Assembly: GCA_914767715.1 (NCBI GenBank)
Contig: OU612069.1
Coordinates: 15,559,387 to 15,623,386 of the forward strand
Length of the DNA stretch: 64,000 bases
Direction of reading: 5' to 3'
DNA from: Membranipora membranacea
Lineage: Eukaryota > Bryozoa > Gymnolaemata > Cheilostomatida > Membraniporidae
A program made the position numbers and the translations under genes. The notes under the pieces are model-generated. The model ran no database searches. It worked only from the letters and a program-made list of their open reading frames with translations, and was not told where the DNA came from. Positions 62,488 to 64,000 of the stretch are shown here, piece after piece (the first letter of the stretch is position 1; each line of letters begins with the position of its first letter).

Positions 62488-63885
62488 CTTATTACACTAC
62501 TCAAGCTGGTTACATTTCATAAAATTCCATTTTTTAACTGTAATATCTGAATGCCATTACATTGATTTACACAATAATGTTAATTATAAAAACTATCAAA
62601 ATTGACAGAACTGTTGTTTTTTTTTTTGTTATTTGAAGGGGAAGTTCAAGTTAAGTAGGGGGCTTTATCAAGGTGATCAGATCTAATCATATCAATCTAT
62701 CATGTGAAGCAAAAAATGGCTTTATTACACTACTCAAGCTGGTAACGTTTCATAAAATTCCATCTTTTTAACTGTAATATCTGAATGCCATTACATTGAT
62801 TTTCACAATAATGTTAATTATAAAAACTATCAAAATTGACAGAACTTTTGTTTTTTGGTTATTATTTGAAGGGGAAGTTCAAAGTAAGTAGGGGGCTTTA
62901 TCAAGGTGATCAGATCTAATCATATCAATCTATCATGTGAAGCAAAAAATGGCTTTATTACACTACTCAAGCTGGTAACGTTTCATAAAATTCCATTTTT
63001 TAACTGTAATATCTGAATGCCATTTCATTGATTTTCACAATAATGTTAATTATAAAAACTATCAAAATTTACAGAACTGTTGTTTTTGTGGTTATTATTT
63101 GAAGGGGAAGTTCAAGTTTAGTAGGGGGTTTTATCAAGGTGATCAGATCTAATCATATCGATCTATCATGTGAAGCAAAAAATGGCTTTATTACACTACT
63201 CAAACTGGTAACGTTTCATAAAATTCCATCTTTTTAACTGTAATATCTGAATGCCATAACATTACAATAAAGTTAATTATAGAAAATATCAAAATTGACA
63301 GAACTTTTGTTTTTTTGGTTATTATTTGAAGGGAAGTTCAAGTTAAGTAGGGGGCTTTATCAAGGTGATCAGATCTAATCATATCAATCTATCATGTGAA
63401 GCAAAAAATGGCTTTATTACACTACTCAAGCTGGTTACGTTTCATAAATTCCATTTTTTAGCTGTAATATCTGAATGCCATTTCATTGATTTTCACAATA
63501 ATGTTAATTATAAAAACTATCAAAATTTACAGAACTGTTGTTTTTGTGGTTATTATTTGAAGGGGAAGTTCAAGTTTAGTAGGGGGTTTTATCAAGGTGA
63601 TCAGATCTAATCATATCGATCTATCATGTGAAGCAAAAAATGGCTTTATTACACTACTCAAACTGGTTACGTTTCATAAAATTCCATCTTTTTAACTGTA
63701 ATATCTGAATGCCATAACATTGATTTTCACAATAAAGTTAATTATAGAAAATATCAAAATTGACAGAACTGTTGTTTTTTTGTTATTTTTTGCAGGGAAA
63801 GTTCAAGTTTAGTAGGGGGTTTTATCAAGGTGATCAGATCTAATTGTATCAATCTGTCATTTGAAGCAAAAAATGAATTTTATTG
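62488..63885. repeat. Satellite: six tandem ~230-bp monomers
   Basis: Monomers start at about 62488, 62721, 62954, 63187, 63412 and 63643, each at TTATTACACTACTCAA. Shared words include TAACTGTAATATCTGAATGCC, GAAGGGGAAGTTCAAG and TTTATCAAGGTGATCAGATC. Monomers 3 and 5 share CCATTTCATTG, AAATTTACAG and CATATCGATC. Monomers 4 and 6 share CAAACTGG, CCATAACATT and AAAGTTAATTATAG. This gives a two-monomer higher-order unit of ~457 bp. Monomer 4 lacks about 9 bp. The array decays after 63840. Open frames through it are repeat by-products. Confidence 0.95.
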
Positions 63886-64000
63886 GTGACAACAAGGTCT
63901 CTTTTGGACTTTTTTATGTAGGTCATATTTAATATCTGACCTATTGTGATGCCAAATTGTGCCGTACTGATCTAATTATTTATGCATGACTCACTGATAA
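63886..64000. other. Right edge after the satellite
   Basis: About 115 bp of AT-rich sequence after the last recognisable satellite monomer. No feature was seen. Confidence 0.4.

Noticed and set aside
63365-63610. 81-codon frames in the satellite (also 62360-62605)
   Set aside because: Phase changes from monomer to monomer; a by-product of the repeat.
62488-63885. CRISPR array
   Set aside because: Repeats are ~230 bp and contiguous, with no spacers, in an intron-bearing eukaryotic genome.

Overview
The window is AT-rich nuclear DNA of an invertebrate animal. Its genes are split by short GT-AG introns, its secreted proteins are mosaics of C-type lectin, LamG-like, sushi/CCP and HYR modules, and it carries a DUF7869 (transposase-like) gene, a tRNA-headed SINE, inverted-repeat DNA transposons and a satellite. 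A sponge or cnidarian fits best, with a demosponge my first guess. That is inference from gene content, not a species call.

Layout. (1) 1-4516, minus strand: a secreted or membrane mosaic gene with signal peptide, Asn-glycosylation-rich stalk, half a C-type lectin domain, a LamG/pentraxin-like domain and a Cys-rich module, followed by a frameshifted lectin-like exon. (2) 4.5-49.6 kb: a 45-kb gene-poor region built from diverged copies of the same DNA. Block A (12.77-19.69 kb) matches block B (27.24-34.57 kb). Block C (19.69-24.90 kb) matches block D (40.40-45.27 kb). Partial copies lie at 6.2-9.9, 25.7-27.1, 38.5-39.1, 46.7-47.3 and 48.9-49.6 kb. The order A-C, then B-(insertions)-D, indicates an old tandem duplication with a unit of very roughly 18 kb. 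The copies carry broken FG-nucleoporin-like reading frames on the minus strand. Comparing paralogous copies gives empty sites for a SINE (30.66-30.93 kb), a 3.44-kb TA-flanked transposon (34.86-38.30 kb) and a 1.6-kb insertion with direct repeats (10.9-12.5 kb). A TTAA-flanked MITE family has three copies, one of them inside the large transposon.

(3) 50.1-53.4 kb, minus strand: a complete ten-exon DUF7869 gene that translates as one 696-residue frame if a 36-nt intron is accepted. (4) 53.97-57.9 kb, plus strand: a sushi-sushi-HYR-HYR-sushi gene of complement-like type, with one junction out of phase and a 50-bp-arm hairpin in an intron. (5) 58-62.5 kb: no clear gene except a possible short terminal exon on the minus strand. 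(6) 62.49-63.88 kb: six tandem copies of a ~230-bp satellite with a two-monomer higher-order pattern.

The two secreted mosaic genes suggest recognition or adhesion at the cell surface. I found no sign that the genes act together as a system. No prokaryotic operon, CRISPR array or bacterial element is present. The most unusual content is the nested duplication/transposon history and the intact intron-rich DUF7869 gene. Exon models were made by eye from reading frame, splice dinucleotides and phase.
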